Positions 9,177 to 16,954 of a stretch of 29,913 nt of DNA are shown here, piece by piece. Position numbers and translations under genes: made by a program. Under the pieces are notes generated by a model. That model made no database searches and had not been told where the DNA came from. It worked only from the letters and a program-made list of their open reading frames with translations. Origin of the DNA: Spirochaetales bacterium (GTDB lineage Bacteria; Spirochaetota; Spirochaetia; JABEVK01); assembly GCA_013043995.1 (NCBI GenBank), contig JABEVL010000029.1, positions 1-29,913 of the forward strand, in the 5' to 3' direction. Position 1 is the first letter of the stretch; the number at the start of each line of letters is the position of its first letter.

Positions 9177-9485
9177 ATGGCAAGTGACAGAATTCGTGTA
9201 AGATTGCGCGGTTTCGATGTAGAGTTGGTTGATCAGAGTGCGAAAGCAATCGTGCAGACCGTAAACAAAGCGGGAACAAAGGTGGCAGGCCCTATTCCGC
9301 TTCCTACGAAGATCAATAAGTTTACTGTTTTGCGATCTCCTCACGTCAATAAAAAGTCTCGGGAACAATTTGAAATGCGAACGCACAAGCGTTTGATTGA
9401 TATTCTCGAGCCCACCCCCGCAGTTATGGAAGCTTTAATGAAATTAGAGCTCCCGGCTGGTGTCGATGTGGATATTAAGCAGTAA
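9177..9485 (+). CDS. rpsJ: 30S ribosomal protein S10
   Basis: S10 is a small-subunit head protein that also pairs with NusB in transcription antitermination. The 102 residues cover the family from IRVRLRGFDVELVDQSA to the C-terminal GVDVDIKQ. The conserved GPIPLPTK loop and the RSPHVNKKSREQFEMRTHKR segment are both present. It is the first gene of the S10 cluster and starts just after the tuf terminator, with the ribosome binding site GGGAG overlapping the end of that element. Because S10 is also an antitermination factor, its position directly behind a terminator is suggestive, although no boxA-like site was confirmed. Confidence 0.98.
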   Translation: MASDRIRVRLRGFDVELVDQSAKAIVQTVNKAGTKVAGPIPLPTKINKFTVLRSPHVNKKSREQFEMRTHKRLIDILEPTPAVMEALMKLELPAGVDVDIKQ

Positions 9486-9500
9486 TACTGAGGTTAGAAA

Positions 9501-10121
9501 ATGATCGGAGTTATCGGAAGAAAGATTGGGATGACTCAGGTTTTCGATGAAAGTGGAAAACTCACACCTGTCACCGTGATTAAAGTAGAACCGAATGTTG
9601 TTTTAGCTCAGCGTGAGATGGAAAAACATGGTTATAAGGCCTTGGTTGTTGGGACTACTCCTGCAAAAGAAAAGGCTTTAACAAAACCTGAACTAGGTCA
9701 ATTTGTCGAAGGTGTCGCTCCTCAACGTTTAGTTTTGGAGTTTCGTAACTTTGAAAAAGATTGCAAGGTTGGTGAAAGTTTTGGCCTTGAGCTTTTCGAA
9801 AATACTGGTTTTGTTGATGTGAGCGGTGTCTCGAAAGGAAAGGGTTTCCAAGGCGTTATGCGCCGCTACAACTTTAAGGGCGGTGAAGAGACTCATGGCT
9901 CTAAGTTTCACCGTGAGCCTGGATCGACGGGTCAGTCGACGACACCTCGTAAAACCTTTAAGGGTGTCAAGTTGCCCGGTCATATGGGCCGTGAAAAGGT
10001 TACGATTCTGAATCTTCGCATCGTTAAGGTTGATCAAGAAAATCAAGTTGTTCTGGTGAAGGGAGCTATTCCTGGAGCTAGAAATAGTTATGTTATTGTT
10101 CGTCATGCGGTAAAGAGGTAA
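9501..10121 (+). CDS. rplC: 50S ribosomal protein L3
   Basis: L3 initiates assembly of the large subunit, and its extension reaches towards the peptidyl transferase centre. The 206 residues begin MIGVIGRKIGMTQVFDESG, a typical L3 start. The central loop GSKFHREPGSTGQ, then TTPRKTFKGVKLPGHMG, is the conserved 23S rRNA-contacting extension and keeps the Gln that PrmB methylates in E. coli. The spacing to rpsJ is 15 bases, with a GAGG ribosome binding site, and rplD follows after 5 bases. The product has normal length and nothing unusual. Confidence 0.98.
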   Translation: MIGVIGRKIGMTQVFDESGKLTPVTVIKVEPNVVLAQREMEKHGYKALVVGTTPAKEKALTKPELGQFVEGVAPQRLVLEFRNFEKDCKVGESFGLELFENTGFVDVSGVSKGKGFQGVMRRYNFKGGEETHGSKFHREPGSTGQSTTPRKTFKGVKLPGHMGREKVTILNLRIVKVDQENQVVLVKGAIPGARNSYVIVRHAVKR

Positions 10122-10126
10122 GGGAT

Positions 10127-10768
10127 ATGGAAAAGAAAGTCTATTCCGTTCAAGGAAAAGAGATTAAAACCATAACTCTTTCAGATGAGGTGTTTGCCCG
10201 AGAGATCAGTGAAGGTTCAATCTATAACGCGATCAAGAATGAGCTTGCTAATCTCAGGGTTGGTACTGCAGATACGAAAACAAGAGCCGATGTCCACGGC
10301 GCTCACCAAAAACTTTGGAAACAAAAAGGCACTGGGCGTGCTCGTATGGGAACAAAGCAGTCCCCTGTTTGGGTAGGCGGTGGTGTGGTTTTTGGTCCTC
10401 ATCCGAGAGACTATAGTTATGCTATGCCTCGCAAGGTCAAGCAGTTGGCTATGAAATCGATTCTGAGTTTAAAGGCAGCCACTGACGGGTTTAAACTCGT
10501 GGAGAATTTTACAGTCCCAACGGGAAAAACGGCTGACCTTGTAAAGATTCTTAAGAATTTAGTAGCACTCAAAGAAAAGACTGTCATTATCCTGAAAGAT
10601 GATGATGAGTTTTTCAAACGGGCTGCGAGAAATCTTCCCTGGTTAAGTTTCCTTACTTTTAATCGACTTCGTGCTCACGATCTTTTTTACACCAAGAATC
10701 TTCTTGTTATGGAGTCAGCGGCAGTGAATCTTTCGGGGTTTTATTCCTCTGAAAAGAGTGAGGTTTGA
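10127..10768 (+). CDS. rplD: 50S ribosomal protein L4
   Basis: L4 lines the nascent-peptide tunnel with L22 and, in E. coli, represses the S10 operon by attenuation and translation control. The 213-residue product carries the conserved extended loop TRADVHGAHQKLWKQKGTG and then RARMGTKQSPVWVGGG, which reaches into 23S rRNA. The ATG is preceded by AAGGGAT, 5 bases after rplC. Its role as operon repressor has not been shown outside a few groups, but the terminator just before rpsJ would be a possible target. The last codons overlap the upstream region of rplW. Confidence 0.97.
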   Translation: MEKKVYSVQGKEIKTITLSDEVFAREISEGSIYNAIKNELANLRVGTADTKTRADVHGAHQKLWKQKGTGRARMGTKQSPVWVGGGVVFGPHPRDYSYAMPRKVKQLAMKSILSLKAATDGFKLVENFTVPTGKTADLVKILKNLVALKEKTVIILKDDDEFFKRAARNLPWLSFLTFNRLRAHDLFYTKNLLVMESAAVNLSGFYSSEKSEV

Positions 10769-10770
10769 AG

Positions 10771-11076
10771 ATGGAAAACTTAGCTGTAATTATAAAGCCG
10801 CTTTTGACTGAAAAGTCGAATCTTTTGCGAGAAGGAAAGTCCAAGAAGTATGCTTTCCGTGTCGATGCAAGAGCGAATAAATTTCAGATCCGACAAGCTG
10901 TTGAAGCCCTGTTTAACGTAAAGACAACGAACTGTCACATCATTAATGTGATCGGCAAAAAGAAGAGTTTGGGGATGCGTGGTGGTCGCCGAACTCCTGG
11001 CACGACTTCGGCCTGGAAAAAAGCTTACGTTACTTTGGTCGCTGATCAGAAGATTGAAAAGTTTGAAGGCGTTTAA
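10771..11076 (+). CDS. rplW: 50S ribosomal protein L23
   Basis: L23 lies at the tunnel exit and is the docking site for trigger factor and SRP. The 101 residues begin MENLAVIIKPLLTEKSN, as expected. Other visible family signatures are YAFRVDARANKFQIRQAVEALFNV and the basic loop MRGGRRTPG. An in-frame TTG at 10765 overlaps the rplD stop, but ATG 10771 is preferred because the ribosome binding site GTGAGG lies at the right distance, as it also does for rplX. Two bases separate it from the rplD stop, so coupling is likely. Confidence 0.97.
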   Translation: MENLAVIIKPLLTEKSNLLREGKSKKYAFRVDARANKFQIRQAVEALFNVKTTNCHIINVIGKKKSLGMRGGRRTPGTTSAWKKAYVTLVADQKIEKFEGV

Positions 11077-11090
11077 CGGAGTAATATAAG

Positions 11091-11912
11091 ATGGCGATAA
11101 AAACTTTTAATCCAGTAACAAAAAGTCTTCGTGGTACTGCCCTCCTGCGTTACGATGACATAACTCGTTCGACCCCCGAAAAGTCTTTGACTACAGGTAA
11201 AATGGAGAAGGCTGGCCGTTCTAACGGTCGCATCAGTGTTCGCAGAAAGGGTGGTGGGCATAAAAAACTTCTGCGCTTGGTCGATTTTCACCGCGAAAAA
11301 TTTGGCGTGCCTGCCGTTGTTAAAGAAATCGAGTACGATCCCAATCGTTCTTCACACTTGGCCCTTTTGTCCTACAAGGATGGGGTTAAACGCTATATTC
11401 TGGCTCCGCGGGGCGTTAAAGTGGGTGATGCTTTGATGAGTGGACCACAGGCGCCCATTCGTGATGGCAATGCGCTTCCTTTGGAAAATATTCCTGTGGG
11501 AAGAAATATTCACGGCATTGAGTTGCAGTTGGGTAAAGGCGCTCAGTTGGCACGTTCTGCGGGTACATCGGCTCAACTGGCTGGTTTTGACGGTGATTAC
11601 GCGATAGTTAAACTTCCTTCCGGTGAAATGCGAATGGTCTTTAAAAAATGTATTGCGACCATTGGCGAAGTCGGAAATGAAGATCATATGAACGTCAAGA
11701 TTGGCAAAGCAGGGCGTAACCGTTGGCTGGGAAAACGTCCGTCCGTCCGTGGTGTGGCTATGAACCCTGTTGATCACCCCCTGGGCGGTGGACAGGGCAA
11801 GACCTCGGGTGGTCGTCATCCTGTAACCCCTTGGGGACAGCCAACAAGAGGTTATAAAACCCGTCAAAAGAACAAGTCTTCCGATCGCTTTATTATTAAG
11901 CGACGGAAGTAG
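11091..11912 (+). CDS. rplB: 50S ribosomal protein L2
   Basis: L2 is one of the most conserved large-subunit proteins and is needed for subunit joining and peptidyl transferase activity. The 273 residues match the family's length. The N-terminal RKGGGHKKLLRLVDF block, the central SH3-like domain and the C-terminal AMNPVDHPLGGGQGK are all present. The conserved His in NPVDHPLGGG is kept. The basic tail ends SSDRFIIKRRK. The ATG follows a GGAG ribosome binding site, and rpsS begins 9 bases after the stop. Confidence 0.98.
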   Translation: MAIKTFNPVTKSLRGTALLRYDDITRSTPEKSLTTGKMEKAGRSNGRISVRRKGGGHKKLLRLVDFHREKFGVPAVVKEIEYDPNRSSHLALLSYKDGVKRYILAPRGVKVGDALMSGPQAPIRDGNALPLENIPVGRNIHGIELQLGKGAQLARSAGTSAQLAGFDGDYAIVKLPSGEMRMVFKKCIATIGEVGNEDHMNVKIGKAGRNRWLGKRPSVRGVAMNPVDHPLGGGQGKTSGGRHPVTPWGQPTRGYKTRQKNKSSDRFIIKRRK

Positions 11913-11921
11913 GAGTGAATC

Positions 11922-12203
11922 GTGTCTCGATCTGTTAAGAAAGGTCCGTACATTGCGAAGCATCTCTACAAAAAAATTGTTGAGATGGGAAAGGATAACG
12001 ATCGAAAGATGGTTAAAACCTATTCTCGTACCTCCACTGTTATTCCTGAAATGGTGGGTTTCACAATTTCTGTCTACAATGGAAAAACTTGGATTCCTGT
12101 TTACATTACTGAGGATTTGGTTGGTCATAAATTAGGAGAATTTTCTCCTACTCGGACCTACCGTGGTCATGCGGGCTCCGATAAAAAGGCAGGGAAAAAA
12201 TAA
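11922..12203 (+). CDS. rpsS: 30S ribosomal protein S19
   Basis: S19 forms a complex with S13 in the head of the 30S subunit and contacts A- and P-site tRNA. The 93-residue protein uses a GTG start preceded by AGGAGTG and begins SRSVKKGPYI, the usual S19 N-terminus. The signature KLGEFSPTRTYRGHAG is intact near the C-terminus. Its stop TAA shares a base with the ATG of rplV (TAATG), which points to translational coupling. A palindromic stretch inside the gene at 12133-12150 follows from the codons of that conserved motif. Confidence 0.98.
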   Translation: MSRSVKKGPYIAKHLYKKIVEMGKDNDRKMVKTYSRTSTVIPEMVGFTISVYNGKTWIPVYITEDLVGHKLGEFSPTRTYRGHAGSDKKAGKK

Positions 12204-12559
12204 TGGAGACAAATAAAGGCTTTTCGGCCTTTGCGCGTGGGCTTCCCATGTCGGCAAAGAAAGTCCGCCCGCTGGCTGACCATTTGCGGCGAAAGAAAGT
12301 TTCTGATGTCTTGGCCTTGCTTGAAGTTATGCCGCATAAAGGTGCTTACTTTTTAAAGAAAGTGATTCAGTCAGCTGCTTCAAACGCTGTTTATCAAAAT
12401 AAGCAACTTGATGAGGATCAGCTCGTTGTTTCTCGTCTGATGATCGACGAAGGTCAAAGCTCGACTAAGGTTTGGCCCCGTGCCCGTGGTCGAGCAGACC
12501 GTTTGAAAAAACGCACCTGCCACATAACTGTTGAAGTCGAAGAAAAAGGAGCGAAGTAA
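12203..12559 (+). CDS. rplV: 50S ribosomal protein L22
   Basis: L22 contacts all 23S rRNA domains and forms the tunnel constriction with L4. The 118 residues include the early SAKKVRPLADHLRRKKVSD helix, the AASNA motif and the C-terminal beta-hairpin region DEGQSSTKVWPRARGRADR. That hairpin is where macrolide-related changes occur in other bacteria, and nothing abnormal is visible here. The start overlaps the rpsS stop by one base. rpsC follows 3 bases after the stop codon. Confidence 0.97.
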   Translation: METNKGFSAFARGLPMSAKKVRPLADHLRRKKVSDVLALLEVMPHKGAYFLKKVIQSAASNAVYQNKQLDEDQLVVSRLMIDEGQSSTKVWPRARGRADRLKKRTCHITVEVEEKGAK

Positions 12560-12562
12560 TCC

Positions 12563-13261
12563 ATGGGCCAGAAAGTTCATCCATACGGTTTACGGCTCGG
12601 TATCAATAAAACTTGGAAATCCCGTTGGTTTGTTGATCCCCGGGACTACGCCAAGACGCTTCATGAAGATCTTAAATTGCGAAAGGCAATTATGGATTTG
12701 CCCGAAACCAAGGGTGCCGATATTTCGGATCTTGAAATTGTTCGCCAGCCTCAAAGAATTACGGTTGTTATTAATACAGCTCGTCCTGGTGTGATCATCG
12801 GTTCTAAGGGTGCCAACATTGAAAAGATTGGAGAAAGCCTTCAAAAGCTTGTGGATAAGAAAGTTTCCATAAAAATTAAGGAAATTAAGAAGCCAGAAGG
12901 TGACGCTCAGATTGTGGCCTTGAATGTCGCGCGTCAACTTAAAAATCGTGGCTCATTTCGAAAGGCTTTAAAACAGGCGATCACGAATTGTATGAAGACC
13001 GGTGCGCAAGGTATTAAGATCATGATTTCAGGTCGCTTGGGTGGTGCCGAGATGGCTCGTACCATGCAACTGAAAGAAGGTCGCGTTCCTTTGCAAACAT
13101 TAAGGGCCAACCTGGATTATGGTTTTGCGGAAGCATTTACGACTTATGGTGCTATTGGTGTCAAAGTTTGGGTTTTTAACGGTGATATTTACGAAAAAAA
13201 CTCAAAAGAAGACGCTGGTGTTTTGGTTAAGAAAAGTCTCGATAAGAAGGATGGGAACTAA
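12563..13261 (+). CDS. rpsC: 30S ribosomal protein S3
   Basis: S3 lies at the mRNA entry channel and contributes to ribosomal helicase activity. The 232-residue protein starts MGQKVHPYGLRLGI, the standard N-terminus. It contains a type II KH domain with the GVIIGSKGANIEKI loop, and the C-terminal domain shows the family motif SGRLGGAEMARTMQLKEGRVPLQTLRA followed by TTYGAIGVKVWVF. The ATG is 3 bases downstream of rplV and has an AAGGAG ribosome binding site inside the end of that gene. Confidence 0.98.
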   Translation: MGQKVHPYGLRLGINKTWKSRWFVDPRDYAKTLHEDLKLRKAIMDLPETKGADISDLEIVRQPQRITVVINTARPGVIIGSKGANIEKIGESLQKLVDKKVSIKIKEIKKPEGDAQIVALNVARQLKNRGSFRKALKQAITNCMKTGAQGIKIMISGRLGGAEMARTMQLKEGRVPLQTLRANLDYGFAEAFTTYGAIGVKVWVFNGDIYEKNSKEDAGVLVKKSLDKKDGN

Positions 13262-13263
13262 TC

Positions 13264-13686
13264 GTGTTAGCACCTAAGCGCATGAAGTTCAGGAAGAAAC
13301 AACGCGGACATTTTCGTGGCGTAGCAACGACTTGTAATACTCTGGCTTTTGGCGAATTCGCGCTTGCAGCTGTTGAAACTCTTTGGATCACAAACCGTCA
13401 GATAGAAGCTGCGCGTGTTGCCATGACTCGTCACATTAAACGCGGTGGTAAGGTTTGGATCAGAATTTTCCCTGATATGCCTTATACGAAGAAACCTGCT
13501 GAAACTCGTATGGGTAAGGGAAAGGGAAATGTGGAAGGTTGGGTTGCTTTAGTTAAACCTGGCACGGTTATTTTTGAAATGGCTGGTGTTTCGCAAGAAT
13601 TAGCCACTGAAGCCATGGCCTTGGCGAGTGCTAAGCTTCCGATTAATACAAAGTTTATTCAAAGACGGGAGTTGGGTGGATCATGA
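13264..13686 (+). CDS. rplP: 50S ribosomal protein L16
   Basis: L16 stabilises the A-site region and is needed late in 50S assembly. The 140 residues begin with a GTG codon two bases after the rpsC stop, and the N-terminal LAPKRMKFRKKQRGHFRG is typical. The signature RMGKGKGNVEGWVALVKPG and the ITRHIKRGGKVWIRIFPD-type block (here MTRHIKRGGKVWIRIFPD) are intact. The stop overlaps the ATG of rpmC in an ATGA arrangement, so rpmC is probably translated by coupling. Confidence 0.98.
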   Translation: MLAPKRMKFRKKQRGHFRGVATTCNTLAFGEFALAAVETLWITNRQIEAARVAMTRHIKRGGKVWIRIFPDMPYTKKPAETRMGKGKGNVEGWVALVKPGTVIFEMAGVSQELATEAMALASAKLPINTKFIQRRELGGS

Positions 13687-13883
13687 AAGACCGTTTCAAA
13701 GAAATCTCCAGGGCAGAAGCCCTGGCTAAGGTTGCCGAACTTAAAAAGGAATACCTTGATTTTCGTTTTCAAATGGTTTTGGGCCATGTTGAAAATCCAC
13801 TTCACAAACGGACATTGCGTCGTCAGATCTCTCGTTTGAACACGATTGTTTCTGAGTTTGATCGGGGAGTAAGGAAGGCTTAA
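13683..13883 (+). CDS. rpmC: 50S ribosomal protein L29
   Basis: L29 is a small helical protein near the tunnel exit, beside L23. The 66 residues are predicted to form the usual two-helix hairpin; the recognisable parts are LKKEYLDFRFQM and the basic second helix TLRRQISRLNTI. The ATG overlaps the rplP stop (ATGA). The next gene, rpsQ, begins one base after its stop. The small size and position between L16 and S17 match the universal order. Confidence 0.96.
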   Translation: MKDRFKEISRAEALAKVAELKKEYLDFRFQMVLGHVENPLHKRTLRRQISRLNTIVSEFDRGVRKA

Positions 13884-13884
13884 C

Positions 13885-14145
13885 ATGACAGACGTAAAGA
13901 TCATTAAGAAGATTTTTCAAGGTAAAGTCGTTAGTGACAAGATGGAAAAGACGATCACGGTTCTTGTAGAACGTCGAACTCTGCATCCTATTTATCAAAA
14001 ATATGTTACGCAGAGCAAAAAGTTTAAAGCTCACGATGAAACCAATGATGCGAAGGTTGGTGATATTGTTCGGATCATCGAATGTCGCCCGATCAGTAAA
14101 GACAAAACCTGGAATCTTCTTGAGATTGTCGAGCGGGCAAGGTAA
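13885..14145 (+). CDS. rpsQ: 30S ribosomal protein S17
   Basis: S17 is an OB-fold protein that binds 16S rRNA early in assembly. The 86-residue product shows the conserved core GKVVSDKMEKTITVLVERR and the HPIYQKYVTQSKKFKAHDE segment, followed by GDIVRIIECRPISKDKTW. The ATG is one base after the rpmC TAA, and its ribosome binding site (AAGGAAGG) lies in the end of rpmC. It is the last gene of the S10 part; rplN opens the spc part 11 bases later. Confidence 0.97.
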   Translation: MTDVKIIKKIFQGKVVSDKMEKTITVLVERRTLHPIYQKYVTQSKKFKAHDETNDAKVGDIVRIIECRPISKDKTWNLLEIVERAR

Positions 14146-14156
14146 AGGGGTAGGTT

Positions 14157-14525
14157 ATGGTTCAGCAAGAAACCTTTTTGAATGTTGCTGATAATACCGG
14201 CGCAAAGCTGGTGCAGTGCATTCGTGTGTTGGGTGGTACAAGTCGTAAGTATGCCAGTGTTGGTGACCTGATTATTGTTGCTGTTAAAGAGTCGATTCCT
14301 ACGGCAATGGTTAAGAAGGGTGACGTTCAGACAGCTGTTGTCGTTCGTGTGCACAAGGAGTATAGGCGTCCTGACGGAACATATATCCGTTTTGATGACA
14401 ACGCTTGTGTGATTATTGATGAGGCTTATAATCCCAAAGGTAAAAGAATATTTGGGCCTGTAGCACGTGAACTTCGTGATAAAGATTTTATGAAGATCAT
14501 TTCCCTGGCTCCGGAAGTAGTGTGA
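14157..14525 (+). CDS. rplN: 50S ribosomal protein L14
   Basis: L14 lies at the subunit interface and forms an inter-subunit bridge with 16S rRNA; it is also the binding site of the silencing factor RsfS. The 122 residues span the complete family, from MVQQETFLNVADNTGAKL to the C-terminal FMKIISLAPEVV, with the RIFGPVARELRDKDF motif near the end. The start ATG follows an AAGGGGTAGG ribosome binding site. The TGA stop lies 5 bases before the rplX start. Confidence 0.98.
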   Translation: MVQQETFLNVADNTGAKLVQCIRVLGGTSRKYASVGDLIIVAVKESIPTAMVKKGDVQTAVVVRVHKEYRRPDGTYIRFDDNACVIIDEAYNPKGKRIFGPVARELRDKDFMKIISLAPEVV

Positions 14526-14533
14526 GGTTTGAG

Positions 14534-14842
14534 ATGAAGACCAAACTGAAGAAAAATGACCTTGTTAAGATTCTTACGGGAAAAGACAAGGGGAAGACCG
14601 GTCATATCATTGAGATCGATCCTGTCAAGGAACGTGTCCTTGTTGAAGGCTGCAATATGAAGAAAAAAACCATGAAGCCGCGCAGTCAGCAAGACAAAGG
14701 TGGCATCATGGAAATTGAGGGATCTTTGCACCTCTCGAACGTCATGGCGGTCACAAAAAACGGTAAACCTTCTCGCCTGGGTTTTAGATTTGAAGAGGGC
14801 AAAAAAATTAGGTTTGCTAAATCAACTGGGGAGGCTCTTTGA
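14534..14842 (+). CDS. rplX: 50S ribosomal protein L24
   Basis: L24 is an assembly-initiator protein that binds the 5' end of 23S rRNA. The 102 residues contain the N-terminal KOW motif (LVKILTGKDKGKTGHI) and the SQQDKGGIMEIEG segment typical of L24. GTG 14522 is in frame and overlaps the rplN stop, but ATG 14534 is chosen because GTGAGG lies six bases before it and the protein then begins MKTKLKKND, like other L24 proteins. The stop codon shares its last base with the rplE start (TGATG). Confidence 0.95.
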   Translation: MKTKLKKNDLVKILTGKDKGKTGHIIEIDPVKERVLVEGCNMKKKTMKPRSQQDKGGIMEIEGSLHLSNVMAVTKNGKPSRLGFRFEEGKKIRFAKSTGEAL

Positions 14843-15411
14843 TGGCTGAAAAGAAAGCCTCGACAACTTATCATCCTCGCCTCAAGGTGATCTATAAAGA
14901 TAAGGTTGCCAAGGAATTGATGGAAGAATTTCAATATTCATCGGTTATGCAGGTGCCTAAGATTGAAAAGGTTGTTGTAAGTGTTGGCATGGGGGAAGCT
15001 CTTAATAACAAGAAGCTTTTGGATGCCACAGTGAAGGAACTTGGTCAGATTACGGGTCAAAAAGCTGTAAAAACCAAAGCAAGAAAATCTGTCGCAAACT
15101 TTAAAGTGCGCGAAGGCCAAGAAATTGGCGCGATGGTGACTTTGCGCGGTGATACGATGTACGAATTTCTTGACCGATTGTTGAGCGTTGCTCTTCCTCG
15201 CGTTAAAGATTTTCGTGGCGTCAATGCAAATGCGTTTGACGGTCATGGCAATTATTCTTTGGGGATAACTGAGCAGATCATTTTCCCTGAGATTGATTAT
15301 GATAAAATTGAGAAAGTGAGCGGGTTAAACGTAGCTATCGTTACGTCGGCTCCCACGGATCAAGAAGCTAGAAGCCTTTTGAAAAGGCTTGGCATGCCCT
15401 TTAAGAGGTAA
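14842..15411 (+). CDS. rplE: 50S ribosomal protein L5
   Basis: L5 binds 5S rRNA and contacts P-site tRNA. The 189 residues contain the L5 signature around VPKIEKVVVSVGMGEA, the KTKARKSVANFKVREGQEIG block and the closing DQEARSLLKRLGMPF. TTG 14839 is an alternative in-frame start, but ATG 14842 is better: GGGGAGG lies upstream and the ATG overlaps the rplX stop as TGATG. The N-terminus has a short extension (AEKKASTTYHP) before the conserved core. rpsZ follows after 3 bases. Confidence 0.97.
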   Translation: MAEKKASTTYHPRLKVIYKDKVAKELMEEFQYSSVMQVPKIEKVVVSVGMGEALNNKKLLDATVKELGQITGQKAVKTKARKSVANFKVREGQEIGAMVTLRGDTMYEFLDRLLSVALPRVKDFRGVNANAFDGHGNYSLGITEQIIFPEIDYDKIEKVSGLNVAIVTSAPTDQEARSLLKRLGMPFKR

Positions 15412-15414
15412 TTT

Positions 15415-15600
15415 ATGGCTAAAAAATCTCTGATTATCAAAAGCCAAAAAAAGCAGAAGTACTCTACTCGACAGTACAATCGCTGTCTGGTTTGTGGTCG
15501 TCCGCGTGGTTATATCAGTAAGTTTCAATTGTGCCGCTTGTGTTTCCGGAAGTATGCCAGTGAAGGCCTTCTCCCCGGCGTAACCAAGTCGAGCTGGTAG
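15415..15600 (+). CDS. rpsZ: 30S ribosomal protein S14, zinc-binding short form
   Basis: This is S14 of the small 30S head, in the short zinc-binding form of 61 residues. Four cysteines form the site: Cys24, Cys27, Cys40 and Cys43 (CLVCGRPRGYISKFQLCRLC). The C-terminus ends in GVTKSSW, the usual S14 ending. Because the cysteines are kept, this copy is the zinc-dependent (C+) type; a second, zinc-free form may or may not exist elsewhere in the genome. The start has a short spacing from rplE, whose last codons (AAGAGG) supply the ribosome binding site. Confidence 0.96.
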   Translation: MAKKSLIIKSQKKQKYSTRQYNRCLVCGRPRGYISKFQLCRLCFRKYASEGLLPGVTKSSW

Positions 15601-15615
15601 TGGAGGAAGAAAGAA

Positions 15616-16014
15616 GTGTCTGTTTCCGATCCAATTGCTGACATGCTGACGAAAATCCGAAACGCCAGCGAAGCCAAGTTCGAAAAAGTTGACATCGCAA
15701 CCTCAAAGCTAAAACTCGAAGTTGTGAAGATTCTTAAGAATGAAGGCTATATAAAAAACTTTAAGAAAGTTGTCCAAGACGGTCAAAATGCCTTGAGGAT
15801 TTTCTTAAAGTACGATGATAAGAATTCTGGAGTTATCCATGGTCTCCGGTCGTATTCTACACCGGGACGTCGGGTTTATTCAGGGTATAAAGAAATGCCT
15901 CGCGTTTTGAATGGTTATGGAACTCTGATTGTTTCAACATCTCAAGGCGTAACAACAGGTCGAAAAGCTGCTGAAAAGAAAGTCGGCGGCGAGTTGATCT
16001 GTACGGTTTGGTGA
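15616..16014 (+). CDS. rpsH: 30S ribosomal protein S8
   Basis: S8 is a primary 16S rRNA-binding protein, and in E. coli it represses the spc operon at rplE. The 132 residues begin at a GTG codon with the ribosome binding site GGAGGAAG and read SVSDPIADMLTKIRNA, the standard start. The C-terminal signature VSTSQGVTTGRKAAEKKVGGELICTVW is complete. No L5-leader structure imitating helix 21 of 16S rRNA was identified, so autoregulation cannot be judged from the sequence. Confidence 0.98.
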   Translation: MSVSDPIADMLTKIRNASEAKFEKVDIATSKLKLEVVKILKNEGYIKNFKKVVQDGQNALRIFLKYDDKNSGVIHGLRSYSTPGRRVYSGYKEMPRVLNGYGTLIVSTSQGVTTGRKAAEKKVGGELICTVW

Positions 16015-16030
16015 GTTAAGGAGATCTGGA

Positions 16031-16573
16031 ATGTCTCGTATAGGCAATATGTCCATAGAAGTGCCTAAGGGCGCTAAGGTCAGTTTTTCAGGTGATCTTT
16101 TTACTGTCGAAGGACCGAAAGGAAAACTGACTCAGAGCTATGATCCTTGTATTAGTTTTACCCAAGAGGGCTCCTTGATTCGAGTTGTTCGTTCGAGCGA
16201 GGAAAAATCTGTTAAAGCTAAGCACGGGCTTTACCGCAATCTTTTGAATAATATGCTGATCGGTGTCGTTCAGGGTTTTTCTCGAGTTTTGGTAATCAAT
16301 GGTGTCGGGTACCGGGGAGAAGTCAAAGGAAACATTTTGACTCTGAACTTGGGCTACTCGAATCAAATTGAGTACATGATCCCTAAAGGTGTTCAAATCG
16401 CTGTTGAAAACAATACAAAGATTTCAATAGCTGGAATTAGCAAAGAACAAGTGGGTCAGGTTGCCAGTGAGATTCGTAGTCTGCGAGCTCCTGAACCTTA
16501 CAAAGGGAAGGGAATTCGCTACGAAGACGAGACGATTCGGCGCAAGGTCGGAAAGTCAGGCGTTAAGAAATAA
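16031..16573 (+). CDS. rplF: 50S ribosomal protein L6
   Basis: L6 binds near the factor-binding centre and the sarcin-ricin loop. The 180 residues show the expected two-repeat layout, starting MSRIGNMSIEVPKGAKVSF. The second domain ends with the conserved APEPYKGKGIRYEDETIRRK and GKSG. The ATG follows a GGAGATCTGGA ribosome binding region, 16 bases from rpsH. The length is normal and no odd residues were seen. Confidence 0.98.
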   Translation: MSRIGNMSIEVPKGAKVSFSGDLFTVEGPKGKLTQSYDPCISFTQEGSLIRVVRSSEEKSVKAKHGLYRNLLNNMLIGVVQGFSRVLVINGVGYRGEVKGNILTLNLGYSNQIEYMIPKGVQIAVENNTKISIAGISKEQVGQVASEIRSLRAPEPYKGKGIRYEDETIRRKVGKSGVKK

Positions 16574-16585
16574 CGGGAGTTGGGC

Positions 16586-16945
16586 ATGAAGAAACTGATT
16601 GCAAAAGCAAAACGCAGACAACGAAGGAAGCTTCGTATTCGAGAGATTGTGCGCGGAACTTCTTCTCGTCCGCGGTTGAGTGTTTTTCGATCCAATCTCC
16701 ATTTTTATTGTCAGGCAATTGACGATCTGAGCGGTACAACTTTAGTTGCTGTGTCTGACCTTGAAAAGGATCTCCAGGCTAAAACCATGAATTCTGAGAC
16801 TGTCAAGAAACTGGGTCAGACCTTGGGAAAGCGGCTTAAAGAGAAAAAGATCGAGACTGTTGTTTTTGACCGTGGTGGTTTTCAGTATCACGGTGTCATT
16901 AAGAATTTTGCCGATGCAATTCGCGAATCGGGCATCAAGTTCTAA
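16586..16945 (+). CDS. rplR: 50S ribosomal protein L18
   Basis: L18 binds 5S rRNA together with L5 in the central protuberance. The 119 residues include the basic N-terminal region KAKRRQRRKLRIRE, the SRPRLSVFRSNLHFYCQAI strand and the closing FDRGGFQYHGVIKNFADAIRESGIKF. An in-frame TTG at 16580 would add two residues, but it lies inside the ribosome binding site (CGGGAGT), so ATG 16586 is chosen. rpsE begins 9 bases after the stop. Confidence 0.97.
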   Translation: MKKLIAKAKRRQRRKLRIREIVRGTSSRPRLSVFRSNLHFYCQAIDDLSGTTLVAVSDLEKDLQAKTMNSETVKKLGQTLGKRLKEKKIETVVFDRGGFQYHGVIKNFADAIRESGIKF

Positions 16946-16954
16946 GGGGTAAGT

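Noticed and set aside
12133..12150. Perfect inverted repeat TAGGAGAA-TT-TTCTCCTA inside rpsS
   Set aside because: It is fully explained by codons of the strictly conserved S19 motif KLGEFSPTR and has no T-run or unusual position.
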